The notes beneath the pieces were generated by a model, which was given only the letters and a program-made list of their open reading frames with translations, did no database searches and was not told where the DNA came from. From positions 4,402,001 to 4,466,000 of the forward strand of contig NZ_NEVS01000004.1 of the NCBI RefSeq assembly GCF_002261215.1: a stretch of 64,000 bases of DNA, in the 5' to 3' direction. How positions within the stretch are numbered: position 1 is the stretch's first letter; each line of letters begins with the position of its first letter. The translations under genes were made by a program, and so were the position numbers. The stretch is from Bordetella genomosp. 11 (GTDB taxonomy: Bacteria > Pseudomonadota > Gammaproteobacteria > Burkholderiales > Burkholderiaceae_B). Below, piece after piece: positions 17,858 through 26,128 of the stretch.

Positions 17858-18580
17858 CTAGTGGCTGCTGCCCAGATAGGCGGCCACGACCGCAGGATCG
17901 CCCTTCAGCTTCTCCGGCGTGCCGTGCACGGATATGCGCCCGTTCTCCAGCACGTAGCCGTAGTCGGCCACATTCAGCGCGGCTGATGCGAACTGCTCGA
18001 CCAGCAGCATGGTCACGCCTTCCGATTTCAGCCGCGCGATGATGCGGAACACTTCTTCCACCAGGATGGGGGCAAGCCCCATCGACGGTTCGTCCAGCAG
18101 CACCAGCTGCGGGTTCAGCATGACCGCGCGCGCCATCGCCAGCATTTGCTGTTCGCCGCCGGACAAGGTGCCGGCCAATTGCTCGCGCCGTTCCTTCAGC
18201 CGGGGGAACAAGTCCATCGCGCGTTCGAGGTCGGCCTGGACATCGCCGCGCGGCCGGCTGCCCGTCAATCGCGGGTAGGCGCCCAGCAGCAGGTTGTCCG
18301 TGACGGACAGCGTCGGAAACACGCGCCGCCCTTCGGGGGAATGCGCCAGGCCCAGGCGCGCGATGCGATGGGACTCCAGCCCATCGATGCGACGGCCGTC
18401 CAGCGTGATCTCGCCGGCGCTGGGCCTGATCATGCCCGACAGCGCGCGCATGGTGGTGGTCTTGCCGGCCCCGTTGGAGCCGATCAGCGTCACCACCTTC
18501 GCCTGCGGCACATCCATGCTGATGCCGTGCAGTACCTTGACCTTGCCGTAGCCGGCTTCCAGGTTCTTGATCGATAACAT
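17858..18580 (-). CDS. livF: Branched-chain amino acid ABC transporter ATPase, LivF
   Basis: A 240-residue ATPase of a second Liv importer. It has GSNGAGKTT (Walker A), LSGGEQQMLAMARA (signature) and LVLLDEPSMGLAP (Walker B), and ends VAAYLGSSH as is usual for LivF. It lies 14 bp after the LivM-LivG fusion gene and is the last gene of the leftward unit 23011-17858. Branched-chain amino acids are the family's usual substrates, but the substrate is not shown by sequence. Confidence 0.93.
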   Translation of the reverse strand: MLSIKNLEAGYGKVKVLHGISMDVPQAKVVTLIGSNGAGKTTTMRALSGMIRPSAGEITLDGRRIDGLESHRIARLGLAHSPEGRRVFPTLSVTDNLLLGAYPRLTGSRPRGDVQADLERAMDLFPRLKERREQLAGTLSGGEQQMLAMARAVMLNPQLVLLDEPSMGLAPILVEEVFRIIARLKSEGVTMLLVEQFASAALNVADYGYVLENGRISVHGTPEKLKGDPAVVAAYLGSSH

Positions 18581-18594
18581 ACCGGTCCGCTCCT

Positions 18595-20526
18595 TTATGC
18601 CGTCACCGCGCCGCCCAGATACGCCTCGACCACCCGGCTGTCCGCCTGGACCTGCGCCGGCTGGCCTTCGGAGATCTTTTGCCCAAAGTCCAGGACCGAC
18701 ACGGTATCGCAGACGCCCATGACCACGTCCATGTGGTGTTCGATCAGGATCAGGGTGATGCCGTGGTCGCGAACCTTGCGGATGATCTCCAGCAGTTCCG
18801 CGATGTCGGGCGCCGTAAGGCCAGCCGCCGGTTCGTCCAGCAACAATAGTTGCGGATCCAGCGCCAGCGCGCGGGCGATTTCCAGCAGGCGCTGTTTGCC
18901 ATACGGCAGATTGCGCGCCTCTTCGGCGGCGAAGGATTCCAGGCCGACGAATTCGAGCAGCGCCAGCGCCCGGGCCCGGGCGCGGTTTTCCTCCGCCTTC
19001 CAGCGCGACGTGCGCAGCGCGATATTGGTCAGCCCGGTGCCGAAGCTATGGTGCAGGCCGACCAGCACGTTTTCCAGCGCGGTCATTTCGCCGAACAGCG
19101 CCACGTTCTGGAAGGTCCGGGCAATGCCGGCGTCGGCAATCTCGGCCGGGACCATGCCGGCCAACGGGCGGCCGTTGAACTCGATCGTGCCGCTGGTGGG
19201 GATATAGATACCGGTCAGCACATTCATCATCGTGCTCTTTCCGGATCCATTAGGGCCAATCAAACCATGGATGGTCCCGCGCCTGACCACCAGGTCCACC
19301 TCGTTCAGTGCTTTCAGGCCGCCGAATTGCATGATCACGCCCCGGGCGTTGAGCAGGACATCGCCGGCCGCGCCGGTGCCCGAGGCCTGCGGTACCGCCT
19401 CGATACGGTGCGCGAGTTCCGTGCTGACCGCCAGCGCCTTGCGGCCGGTCTGGAAGAACAGGCTGCGCACGAAGCCGACAATACCGTCGGGCAGGTAGTA
19501 GACGACGAACAGGATCATGGCGCCGAAGATGGTCAGGCGCCAGTCCGTCAAGGCCTCGACCCAGAACGAGAACACGGCCAGCAGGATGGTGCCGGCCACC
19601 GGCACGGCCAGGCGCCTGGGCGTGGCGCGCCCCCGGGAAATGGCGATCGCCGCGCCCACCGCCATCAGGATGGCCAGCGTCAAGGCGATGATGCGGAACG
19701 TGCCGACGTCATCCAGCATCTTGGGCAGCAGCACGACGATGGTCGCGCCCAGCAGCGCGCCGACACGGGATTTGCGTCCGCCCATGATGATGGCCAGCAG
19801 GAACAGGATGGTCAGCTCGAAATTGTAGGTATTGGGCGAGATGTATTGCTCCGAGTAGGAATACAGGGCGCCCGCCAGTCCCGCGAAGCCGGCGCTGATC
19901 ACGAAGGCAACCACTTTGTAGCGGTACACCGAAACGCCCATGCAATCGGCCGCGATGGGACTGTCGCGCAAGGCTTCGAAGGTGCGGCCGATATGCGACT
20001 TCAGGATGCGGTGCACGACAATGAGCGAGAGCACCAGCAGGACCGCCACCAGCCAGAAATACTCCTGCTTGGTCAGGACATGGCCATTGAAGGAAGGCTT
20101 GTTGATCCTGATTCCCAGTGGCCCTTCGGTCAGGAAAGTCATCTCGTTGATCAGGATCTGGATGATGGTGCCGAAAGCCAGCGTCACCATCGCCAGGTAG
20201 GGACCGGTCACCCGCAACGCCGGCAGCGCCAGCACCGCGCCGAACACCGCCGCGATCACGATCGCGGCGGGCAGGATGATGCCGATCGGCATGTGCAGAT
20301 GGAAAACCAGCACGCCCGCGACATACGACCCGATGCCGAACAGGCCGGCGTGACCCAGCGAAACCTGGCCGGTATAGCCCACCACGATGTCCAGCCCGAA
20401 CAGCAGGATGGCGTAGATCATGATGGTTTCGACCAGGTGCAGGTAATAGGGATTCGACACGGCCAGCGGCAACCCGACCAGCACGGCGATGCCCACGATC
20501 GAAGCTGCGAAAGTCAGAGATCTCAT
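18595..20526 (-). CDS. Fused Liv permease-ATPase (LivM-LivG)
   Basis: One 643-residue chain joins a LivM-type permease (about 1-330, with VVGYTGQVSLGHAGLFGIGS and GPYLAMVTLAFG) to a LivG-type ATPase (about 395-643, Walker A GPNGSGKST at 424-432, LPYGKQRLLEIARAL, Walker B LLLLDEPAAGL). The linker of roughly 60 residues contains QTGRKALAVSTELAHR. The fusion fixes a 1:1 ratio of the two subunits. It is flanked by LivH upstream and LivF downstream. Such fusions are known in proteobacteria; I see no frame disruption, so this is not an artefact of a missed stop. Confidence 0.93.
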   Translation of the reverse strand: MRSLTFAASIVGIAVLVGLPLAVSNPYYLHLVETIMIYAILLFGLDIVVGYTGQVSLGHAGLFGIGSYVAGVLVFHLHMPIGIILPAAIVIAAVFGAVLALPALRVTGPYLAMVTLAFGTIIQILINEMTFLTEGPLGIRINKPSFNGHVLTKQEYFWLVAVLLVLSLIVVHRILKSHIGRTFEALRDSPIAADCMGVSVYRYKVVAFVISAGFAGLAGALYSYSEQYISPNTYNFELTILFLLAIIMGGRKSRVGALLGATIVVLLPKMLDDVGTFRIIALTLAILMAVGAAIAISRGRATPRRLAVPVAGTILLAVFSFWVEALTDWRLTIFGAMILFVVYYLPDGIVGFVRSLFFQTGRKALAVSTELAHRIEAVPQASGTGAAGDVLLNARGVIMQFGGLKALNEVDLVVRRGTIHGLIGPNGSGKSTMMNVLTGIYIPTSGTIEFNGRPLAGMVPAEIADAGIARTFQNVALFGEMTALENVLVGLHHSFGTGLTNIALRTSRWKAEENRARARALALLEFVGLESFAAEEARNLPYGKQRLLEIARALALDPQLLLLDEPAAGLTAPDIAELLEIIRKVRDHGITLILIEHHMDVVMGVCDTVSVLDFGQKISEGQPAQVQADSRVVEAYLGGAVTA

Positions 20527-20628
20527 ATCAGTCGTCCAATGCGCCTAGCGCCATCCACACCGCATGAATCGGGTACAACCACATCGAAGAAAGCGCGCAG
20601 CGCTTCGAGAGCGGCCAACCCACCCCAC

Positions 20629-20741
20629 CGCCACGAAAAAAACAGGTGCCGCCGACCCGGGACGCCGAGGATCCGGCTCCGCCGGTCCTCTGGCGTCGCC
20701 CCCTTGAGGGGGAAGCGCGAAACGCTTCGGGGGTGGGCCTC
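20629..20741 (-). repeat. Dispersed 3'-end hairpin element, copy C
   Basis: The element occupies the gap between livH and the LivM-LivG fusion gene and overlaps the livH stop codon. In the gene direction it runs from CCCCCGAAGCGTTTCGCGCT through C/G runs and a GGACCGGCGGAGCCGGATCC palindrome to GGCACCTGTTTTTTTCGTGG. A decayed fragment, AAGCGCGCAGCGCTTCGAGA, lies beyond it at about 20591-20610. Sitting inside an operon, it may reduce rather than abolish downstream transcription; that is speculation. Confidence 0.75.
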
Positions 20742-21612
20742 ATACTTTCTTAATGGCGGTCTTGCCGAACAGGCCGGCGGGCTTGATCGCGAGCACCAGC
20801 AATAGCAGCACCAGTCCGGGCACGTCCTTGTATCCGGTGGAGAGATAGAACCCCGTGGTGGTTTCGGCGATGCCCAGGATCAGCCCGCCGACGATGACCC
20901 CCGTGCCGCTGGACAGCCCGCCGATGATGGCCACAGCGAAGGCCTTCAGGCCCAGCACGGCGCCCATGGTCGCCCCGGTCAATGTCAGCGGCGCGATCAG
21001 CACCCCGGCGAAGGCGGCGGTCAACGACGACAGCGCATAGGAGAAGGTGATGACCAGATTGGTGTTGATTCCCATCAGGCCCGCCGCTGCGCGGTCGGCG
21101 GAGGTCGCCACGAAGGCCTTGCCATAGATGGACTTGCGGTTGAAAAGCTCCACGATCAGCATCATGGCGAGCGCGCCGACCACCACCAGCAACTCCATGG
21201 GCAGCACGTTGGCGCCGGCCAGCTGGATCGGCGCCATCGGCAGGGGCGACGGGAATGGAAGGTCGTCGCGCCCCCAGACGTTTTCGGCGACGTTGCGGAA
21301 AATGATGCCCAGCGCGATGGTCGCCATGATCCAGCCGAATTCGGATCGCGTCTTGATCGCGGGCCGCACGCCCACGCGTTCGACCAGCGCACCCTGGGCA
21401 AAACCGAACAGGCACACGAGCGGGATCATGACCCAGTAGTTCACGCCCAGTCCCACCAGGGACAGGCCCACCAATGCGCCCAGCATCAGCGCCTCGCCCT
21501 GGCCGAAATTCAGTGTCCCGGAGGTAGCGAAAGTCAGCTGGTAGCCGAAGGCGATCACCGCGTAGATCATGCCCAGCGCGATACCGCTGTAGATAAGCTG
21601 TAGAAGAATCAT
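20740..21612 (-). CDS. livH: Branched-chain amino acid ABC transporter permease, LivH
   Basis: A 290-residue permease with about eight membrane helices. It starts MILLQLIYSGIALGMIYAVI at the ATG at 21612, after a GGAAG ribosome site, and shows TFATSGTLNFGQGEALMLGA, AVAIIGGLSSGTGVIVGGLI and the end IKPAGLFGKTAIKKV, all typical of LivH. The gene lies between the binding protein (livJ-like) and the LivM-LivG fusion, with a hairpin element at its stop codon. Confidence 0.93.
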   Translation of the reverse strand: MILLQLIYSGIALGMIYAVIAFGYQLTFATSGTLNFGQGEALMLGALVGLSLVGLGVNYWVMIPLVCLFGFAQGALVERVGVRPAIKTRSEFGWIMATIALGIIFRNVAENVWGRDDLPFPSPLPMAPIQLAGANVLPMELLVVVGALAMMLIVELFNRKSIYGKAFVATSADRAAAGLMGINTNLVITFSYALSSLTAAFAGVLIAPLTLTGATMGAVLGLKAFAVAIIGGLSSGTGVIVGGLILGIAETTTGFYLSTGYKDVPGLVLLLLVLAIKPAGLFGKTAIKKV

Positions 21613-21781
21613 GGGGCTTCCACGAAAGAGAACATCGTCCGCCGCCAGCGCGCGGACAGGCCGGCCGGGCGCCCGGGCCGCGTTGCGGCGGTCCGGGCAT
21701 ATCCGCCCCGGCGGCGACCGCATCGGCCTGGCGCCGGGTGCGGACGCGCGGCGCCGGACGCCGCGCGGCCCGTTTACCGAT

Positions 21782-23011
21782 TCATTGCGAACGCGGGGAA
21801 TCGACCTTGGCGCTTACGTCCTTCTTGCGCGGCTGCGCAGTGGTCTTGATATCGTCCGGGTAGGCATAGACGACGCGGCCGTCCTTGACCTCGCCGAACA
21901 CCACCAGGTTGGGCGTTATCGCATCGTGGTCGTCATGCGTAAAGGGATGGTCGTAGGTCATGACCACGCCCTCGACCGGCGTCTGCAGGTTTTCCAGCGC
22001 GGCACGGATCTTGGGACCTTCCGTGGAGTTGGCCTGCTTGATGGCCGCGGCCAGCAGATACACGGAGTCGTAGCCCTGGGCCGCCGAGACCGGGGAGTCG
22101 ATGCGGTTGTTCTTCGGCTTGAACTTGGCCAGATAGGCGTCGATGAAGGCCTTGCGCTTGGGTGTGTTGGGCTCCTGGATGAAGGTCTGCGGCATGCGGG
22201 CACCGCTGCCGTTGGGTCCGGCGTTGTCGATGTAGTTGGCCATGGACAAGGTCCAGCTGCCTACCATCGGTACTTTCCAGCCCAGCTTGGCCATGCCGTT
22301 GGCGATTTGCGCCAGTTCAGGGCCGATGCCGTAGGTCAGGATGGCTTCGGCGCCGGCCTGCTTGGACTTCAGCAGTTGCGCCGTCATGTCGACATCCTTG
22401 ATGTTGAATTTCTCCACGGCGACCGCCTTGACACCCTTGGCGGCCAGGGCTTTTTCCAGGTCCTCACGGCCGAGCTGGCCGTAATTGGTGGAATCGGCCA
22501 GGATGGCGACCTTCTTGTAGCCGTCGCGCAGGACGGCTTCCTCGACGATCATGGGCGCCTGGATATTGTCGGGCGCGGCATTGCGGAATACATAGTTGTC
22601 CGCATCGGTGAACTGATGCGTGATGACGCTGCCCGTCGCGACATTGTTGAACACGGGAATCTTGGCGTCCTGGTAGAAGCGCTGCGAGGCCAGCGCCACA
22701 CCGGTGTTGATGAAACCGACGGTCGCGACGACCTGCTCCTTGTTGATGAGTTCCTGGGCGATTTGCACGCCGCGCTCGTTCTTGGCCTCGTCGTCGCGCT
22801 CGACCAGCACCAACTGGCGTCCCAGCACACCGCCGTTCTTGTTGATTTCCTCCGCGGCCAGGCGCACGCCGTCGCGCATGCTGACGCCCATGGAGGACGA
22901 CCCGCCGGTGTACGGGCCCGACACCCCGATCTTGATGGGATCGGCGGCGTATGCGCCACCGGCCAATGCAAAAGCAAGTGTTCCTACCAGCAGTTTCATA
23001 CGATGAGTCAT
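21782..23011 (-). CDS. Branched-chain amino acid ABC transporter binding protein (LivJ-like)
   Basis: A 409-residue periplasmic binding protein. The signal peptide is MTHRMKLLVGTLAFALAGGA ending at AYA (about residue 22); the mature protein starts ADPIKIGVSGPYTGGSSSMG. The ribosome site CGGAGAC supports the ATG at 23011. Further family features are RDGVRLAAEEINKNGGVLG, VATVGFINTGVALASQ and AILADSTNYGQLGRED. It is the first gene of the second Liv unit, so the promoter should lie in 23012-23150. Confidence 0.93.
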   Translation of the reverse strand: MTHRMKLLVGTLAFALAGGAYAADPIKIGVSGPYTGGSSSMGVSMRDGVRLAAEEINKNGGVLGRQLVLVERDDEAKNERGVQIAQELINKEQVVATVGFINTGVALASQRFYQDAKIPVFNNVATGSVITHQFTDADNYVFRNAAPDNIQAPMIVEEAVLRDGYKKVAILADSTNYGQLGREDLEKALAAKGVKAVAVEKFNIKDVDMTAQLLKSKQAGAEAILTYGIGPELAQIANGMAKLGWKVPMVGSWTLSMANYIDNAGPNGSGARMPQTFIQEPNTPKRKAFIDAYLAKFKPKNNRIDSPVSAAQGYDSVYLLAAAIKQANSTEGPKIRAALENLQTPVEGVVMTYDHPFTHDDHDAITPNLVVFGEVKDGRVVYAYPDDIKTTAQPRKKDVSAKVDSPRSQ

Positions 23012-23528
23012 CGTTGTCTCCGTTATAGATATCGATGCTGCGTTGGAAAAGCAGAGGCCTTGCGTTCAATCGCGGCGGCGACGCACCCGGCGGGCACGCG
23101 CTGCCGCCGCCGCGCCGATGCGCGGCGATGGTGCGACAGGAATGGAAGAAGGATGCTCGTAAGGTGGGGAACCGGCCCGTGGATACGAGCCTGCGGCCGG
23201 CGCATCGCATCGACGGCGACGTCCGTGGGCTCGTATTCCGCGGTGGCGGAAATCATGCGGTCTCCCTTGGTCTTCTTGTATGCGCACGGCACCGTCGCGC
23301 CATGCTGCCGTGTTCGATACGCGTCCTTCCGGACACGCTGTCCGCTCCGCGTCCAATGATAGTGAGCACACGTCACGTGCTCAATGCCGGTTGCATTAGG
23401 GATTGCCCGCGCGCCGAAAGTTTCGCGTAAGTTCTATCGCGCCGATGCGTGTTTACGGCCATCGAACGAGCACCGTTCGGTGGCGTTTATGTCGTAAGGC
23501 GAGCGAATAATGTCGACAAGCGGGCGCC
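23012..23528. other. Intergenic stretch upstream of livJ-like gene, no supported gene
   Basis: About 520 bases between two leftward genes. It must hold the promoter of the Liv unit near the 23011 end. A leftward frame of 77 codons starts at an ATG at 23256 behind a plausible GGGAG ribosome site, but its composition (many Arg, His and Ala, no motif) looks like chance. No RNA gene, repeat or terminator was recognised. Confidence 0.5.
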
Positions 23529-24152
23529 TCACACCACGCGCGCCAGCAGGCGCAAGGCAAGCGTCGCCATGACGATGGCGATGCCGCCGTCCAGGACGCG
23601 CCAGGCGCGGGGATCGCGGAACAGCGGCCGCAGCAGCCGCGCGCCTCCACCCAGGACCAGCAGCCATAGCGCGCTGGCGGTGATCGCGCCGGCGGCATAG
23701 GCCGCCGCGTTGTGGCCGAACGCCTGCGCCAGCGTGCCAATCAGCACGATGTCCAGCCAGAAGTGCGGATTGATCACGGTGAACGCCAACGCCGCCAGCA
23801 TGGCATCCCGGCGCGTCGTCGCGATCCGGCGCGCGGGCGCGAGCGCGCCGCCGGCGGACCATGCCCGCCGGGCCGAACGCACCGCGTATATCGCCAGGAA
23901 GGCCGCCCCGCACCAGGCCATCGCCGGCATCATCCAGACGGCCCGGTCCGCCACCGCGCGCCACGCCAGGACGCTGGACGCGATGCACAGGGCATCGACG
24001 GCGGCGCATACGGCCAGCACACTGCCGATATGGGCACGCTGCAGGCCCTGCCGCAGGATGAAGGCGCTTTGGGCGCCCACGGCGGCGAACAGGCCGAGGC
24101 CCGTGCCCAGCCCGGATATCCAGGGAAGATAGAAGGAGAAAACGGCGTTCAT
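23529..24152 (-). CDS. argO: LysE/ArgO-family amino acid exporter
   Basis: A 207-residue inner-membrane exporter with five or six hydrophobic segments. LysE-family marks are GLGLFAAVGAQSAFILRQGL near the N-terminus and ALAFTVINPHFWLDIVLIGT (the conserved N-P-x-x-x-x-D pattern). It probably exports arginine or lysine. It diverges from an ArgP-like LysR gene 71 bp away, the arrangement expected for argO and its activator. The symbol rests on this pairing and family resemblance; lysE is the alternative name. Confidence 0.88.
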   Translation of the reverse strand: MNAVFSFYLPWISGLGTGLGLFAAVGAQSAFILRQGLQRAHIGSVLAVCAAVDALCIASSVLAWRAVADRAVWMMPAMAWCGAAFLAIYAVRSARRAWSAGGALAPARRIATTRRDAMLAALAFTVINPHFWLDIVLIGTLAQAFGHNAAAYAAGAITASALWLLVLGGGARLLRPLFRDPRAWRVLDGGIAIVMATLALRLLARVV

Positions 24153-24190
24153 GATGGCGGCATTCTGGCTTGCCGGCCGGATAAAGAACA

Positions 24191-24216
24191 GCTAATGTTC
24201 CTAATCCATATTTAGC
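24191..24216. promoter_or_regulatory. Inverted repeat GCTAA-N16-TTAGC between argO and argP
   Basis: An imperfect dyad within the 71-bp divergent gap. A LysR-type activator such as ArgP would be expected to bind here to control argO and itself. The half-sites are only 5 bp, so chance is possible. Confidence 0.3.
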
Positions 24217-24223
24217 GGCGCTA

Positions 24224-25135
24224 ATGACGATCATGAACCTGGATCACGCCCAGCTGCGTGCGCTGGCCGCCGTCGTGCGGGAAGGCAGCTTCGAACGCGC
24301 GGCAGCCGCGCTGCACGTCACGCCTTCCGCCGTGTCGCAACGGATCAGGGCGCTGGAGGATCGCGTCGGACGCCTGCTGGTACAGCGCACCACGCCTGCC
24401 GCCGCCACGGCCGACGGACGGATCCTCGTCCAATTGGCCGAGCAGTCCGCCCTGCTGGAGCACGATGCGCTGAACCGCCTGGGGGTGGCCGAGGACATCC
24501 CGCGCGCCACGCTGCCCGTCGCGGTCAACCACGACAGCCTGGAAACCTGGTTCATGGATGCGGCGGAGGATTTTGCCGAGCGCACCGGTGCCACCCTGGA
24601 TCTGCGCGCGGAAGACCAGGACCATACGGCCGAACTGCTGCGCGGCGGCGCGGTGCTGGGCGCCGTCACGACGCTTGCCGAACCCGTGCAGGGCTGCCGG
24701 CTGCATCCGCTGGGCAGCATGCGCTACGCCGCGACCTGCAGCCCGGCATTCCATGCGCGCCATTTTGCCGCCGGCGTGGACGCGCGATCGCTGGCCCAGG
24801 CCCCCGTCCTGGTCTACAACCGCAAGGACGCCCTCCAGGGCCGATTCGCGCGGCGCATCATGCGCGATGCCGCCTGGCAGCCACCGGTGTGGTGGCTGCC
24901 GTCGGCGCGCGCTTTCGTACGCGCCTCCCTGGCCGGGTTGGGTTGGACCATGAACCCGCTGCCGCTGGTCCAGGCCGAGCTGGACACCGGGCGCCTGGTG
25001 CTGCTGCGCGCCCGCGCGTTCGAGGACACGCCGCTGTACTGGCAGCACTGGCGTATCGAATCCGACACCATGTCCGCACTGACGGACGCGGTGCTGGCGG
25101 CCTCGCGGGGCCTGATACGCCGGCGCGGCCCCTGA
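24224..25135 (+). CDS. argP: LysR-family regulator ArgP (IciA)
   Basis: A 303-residue LysR-type activator. The N-terminal winged helix reads LRALAAVVREGSFERAAAAL then HVTPSAVSQRIRALEDRVGR, closely matching ArgP. The C-terminal ligand-binding domain follows, with NHDSLETWF and LVYNRKDALQGRF. ArgP senses Arg/Lys and activates argO, which diverges here. The start could equally be the ATG at 24233 (MNLDHAQLRAL), which fits the family better but likewise lacks a clear ribosome site. The stop codon is also the first bases of a 20-bp tandem array. Confidence 0.9.
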   Translation: MTIMNLDHAQLRALAAVVREGSFERAAAALHVTPSAVSQRIRALEDRVGRLLVQRTTPAAATADGRILVQLAEQSALLEHDALNRLGVAEDIPRATLPVAVNHDSLETWFMDAAEDFAERTGATLDLRAEDQDHTAELLRGGAVLGAVTTLAEPVQGCRLHPLGSMRYAATCSPAFHARHFAAGVDARSLAQAPVLVYNRKDALQGRFARRIMRDAAWQPPVWWLPSARAFVRASLAGLGWTMNPLPLVQAELDTGRLVLLRARAFEDTPLYWQHWRIESDTMSALTDAVLAASRGLIRRRGP

Positions 25136-25284
25136 TGCGGCGGCACGCCGCCCGATGCGTCGACGCACTGTGATGCGTCAACGCACGGCCTGATGCCTGG
25201 ACGCATTACCTGATGCGACAGCGCACGGTCTGTTGCCTGCACGCATTATCTAATGCGCACGGCCTGTTGCGGTTGTGCACGGCG
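25133..25284. repeat. Array of eight ~20-bp degenerate direct repeats
   Basis: Units start at 25133, 25153, 25171, 25191, 25211, 25231, 25251 and 25265, with lengths 20, 18, 20, 20, 20, 20, 14 and 20. A representative unit is TGATGCGTCAACGCACGGCC. Each has the core TGC-N5-6-GCA, an imperfect dyad. Units 4 and 6 share ACGCATTA endings while 3, 5, 7 and 8 share GCACGG, suggesting an alternating two-unit period. The first TGA is the argP stop codon. The function is unknown. Confidence 0.75.
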
Positions 25285-25410
25285 CTATCTTCAACGACGT
25301 TGCGCGCGGCCGGCTAGGTAAACTATGCGATCGGTTATTTCCATTTGCGCGTCACGCGCACCCGGTGCCCAGCCCCGCGCGAACACCCTCAATATCCCTG
25401 GAGACTTCGT

Positions 25411-25950
25411 ATGCTGCTTTCCCGCCTGGCCCTCGCGGCCACCGTACTGGCCCTGCACGGCACCGCGCTGGCCAGCGATTACAAGATCCGCGACATCGAA
25501 ATCGACGATGCGTGGGTACGGGCCACCGCGCCTGGCCAGACGGCGGGCGGCGGCTATATGGAGATCGAGAACGACGGTACGACGCCCGACCAACTGGTGG
25601 GCATCAAATCGCCCGCCGCGGACAATGTCAGCATCCACCAGACGGTTACCGCCAATGGTGTGTCCACCATGCGCGAAGTCGATGGCGGCGTCGCGGTGCC
25701 GGCCAAGGGCGAGGTCAAGTTCTCGCCGGGCGGCTATCACGTCATGTTCGAAAAGCTGAAGGCGCCGTTCAAGGAGGGCATGGAAATCCCCGCCACGCTG
25801 ACCTTCCGGCAGGCCGGCGACGTCGAGATCAAATTCAAGGTGAAGCCCCTGACCTACAAGGCGCCGACCATGGGCGGGCACATGAACCACGGCGGCGATA
25901 TGGGAAATATGGGGAATATGGGCGGCATGAGCGGCCACATGTCGCATTGA
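25411..25950 (+). CDS. Periplasmic copper chaperone, PCu(A)C family
   Basis: A 179-residue periplasmic protein delivering Cu(I), typically to cytochrome oxidase. The signal peptide MLLSRLALAATVLALHGTAL ends near ALA. The metal site is present: His in SIHQTV, Met ten residues later in STMREV, and HVM in GGYHVMFEK, fitting HX10M...HXM. After the domain comes a Met/His-rich tail (MGGHMNHGGDMGNMG and more) that could bind extra copper. The start at 25411 has a GGAG site. No SCO or oxidase gene adjoins it. Confidence 0.92.
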   Translation: MLLSRLALAATVLALHGTALASDYKIRDIEIDDAWVRATAPGQTAGGGYMEIENDGTTPDQLVGIKSPAADNVSIHQTVTANGVSTMREVDGGVAVPAKGEVKFSPGGYHVMFEKLKAPFKEGMEIPATLTFRQAGDVEIKFKVKPLTYKAPTMGGHMNHGGDMGNMGNMGGMSGHMSH

Positions 25951-26128
25951 CATCCCGGTGGGCGGATACCCTAGGCATGACGTTCGACGAAGTCGCCGCC
26001 GTGCCGGCCCACCCAACGATTATGATCAGTGTCACCAACCTGGGCGAGATTCAAAGACCGCACATGCAAGCCCATTCGCAGGCCTGTCTCTCCGATGGCA
26101 GAACGCTGCGTTGATAGCGAACGTGAAA

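Noticed and set aside
23023..23256. Leftward 77-codon frame with a plausible GGGAG ribosome site upstream of the second Liv cluster
   Set aside because: No motif, unusual Arg/His/Ala-heavy composition and no coupling to neighbours; more likely leader DNA of the livJ-like gene.
25133..25284. CRISPR-like interpretation of the tandem array
   Set aside because: Units abut without unique spacers, are degenerate, and no cas genes are present.
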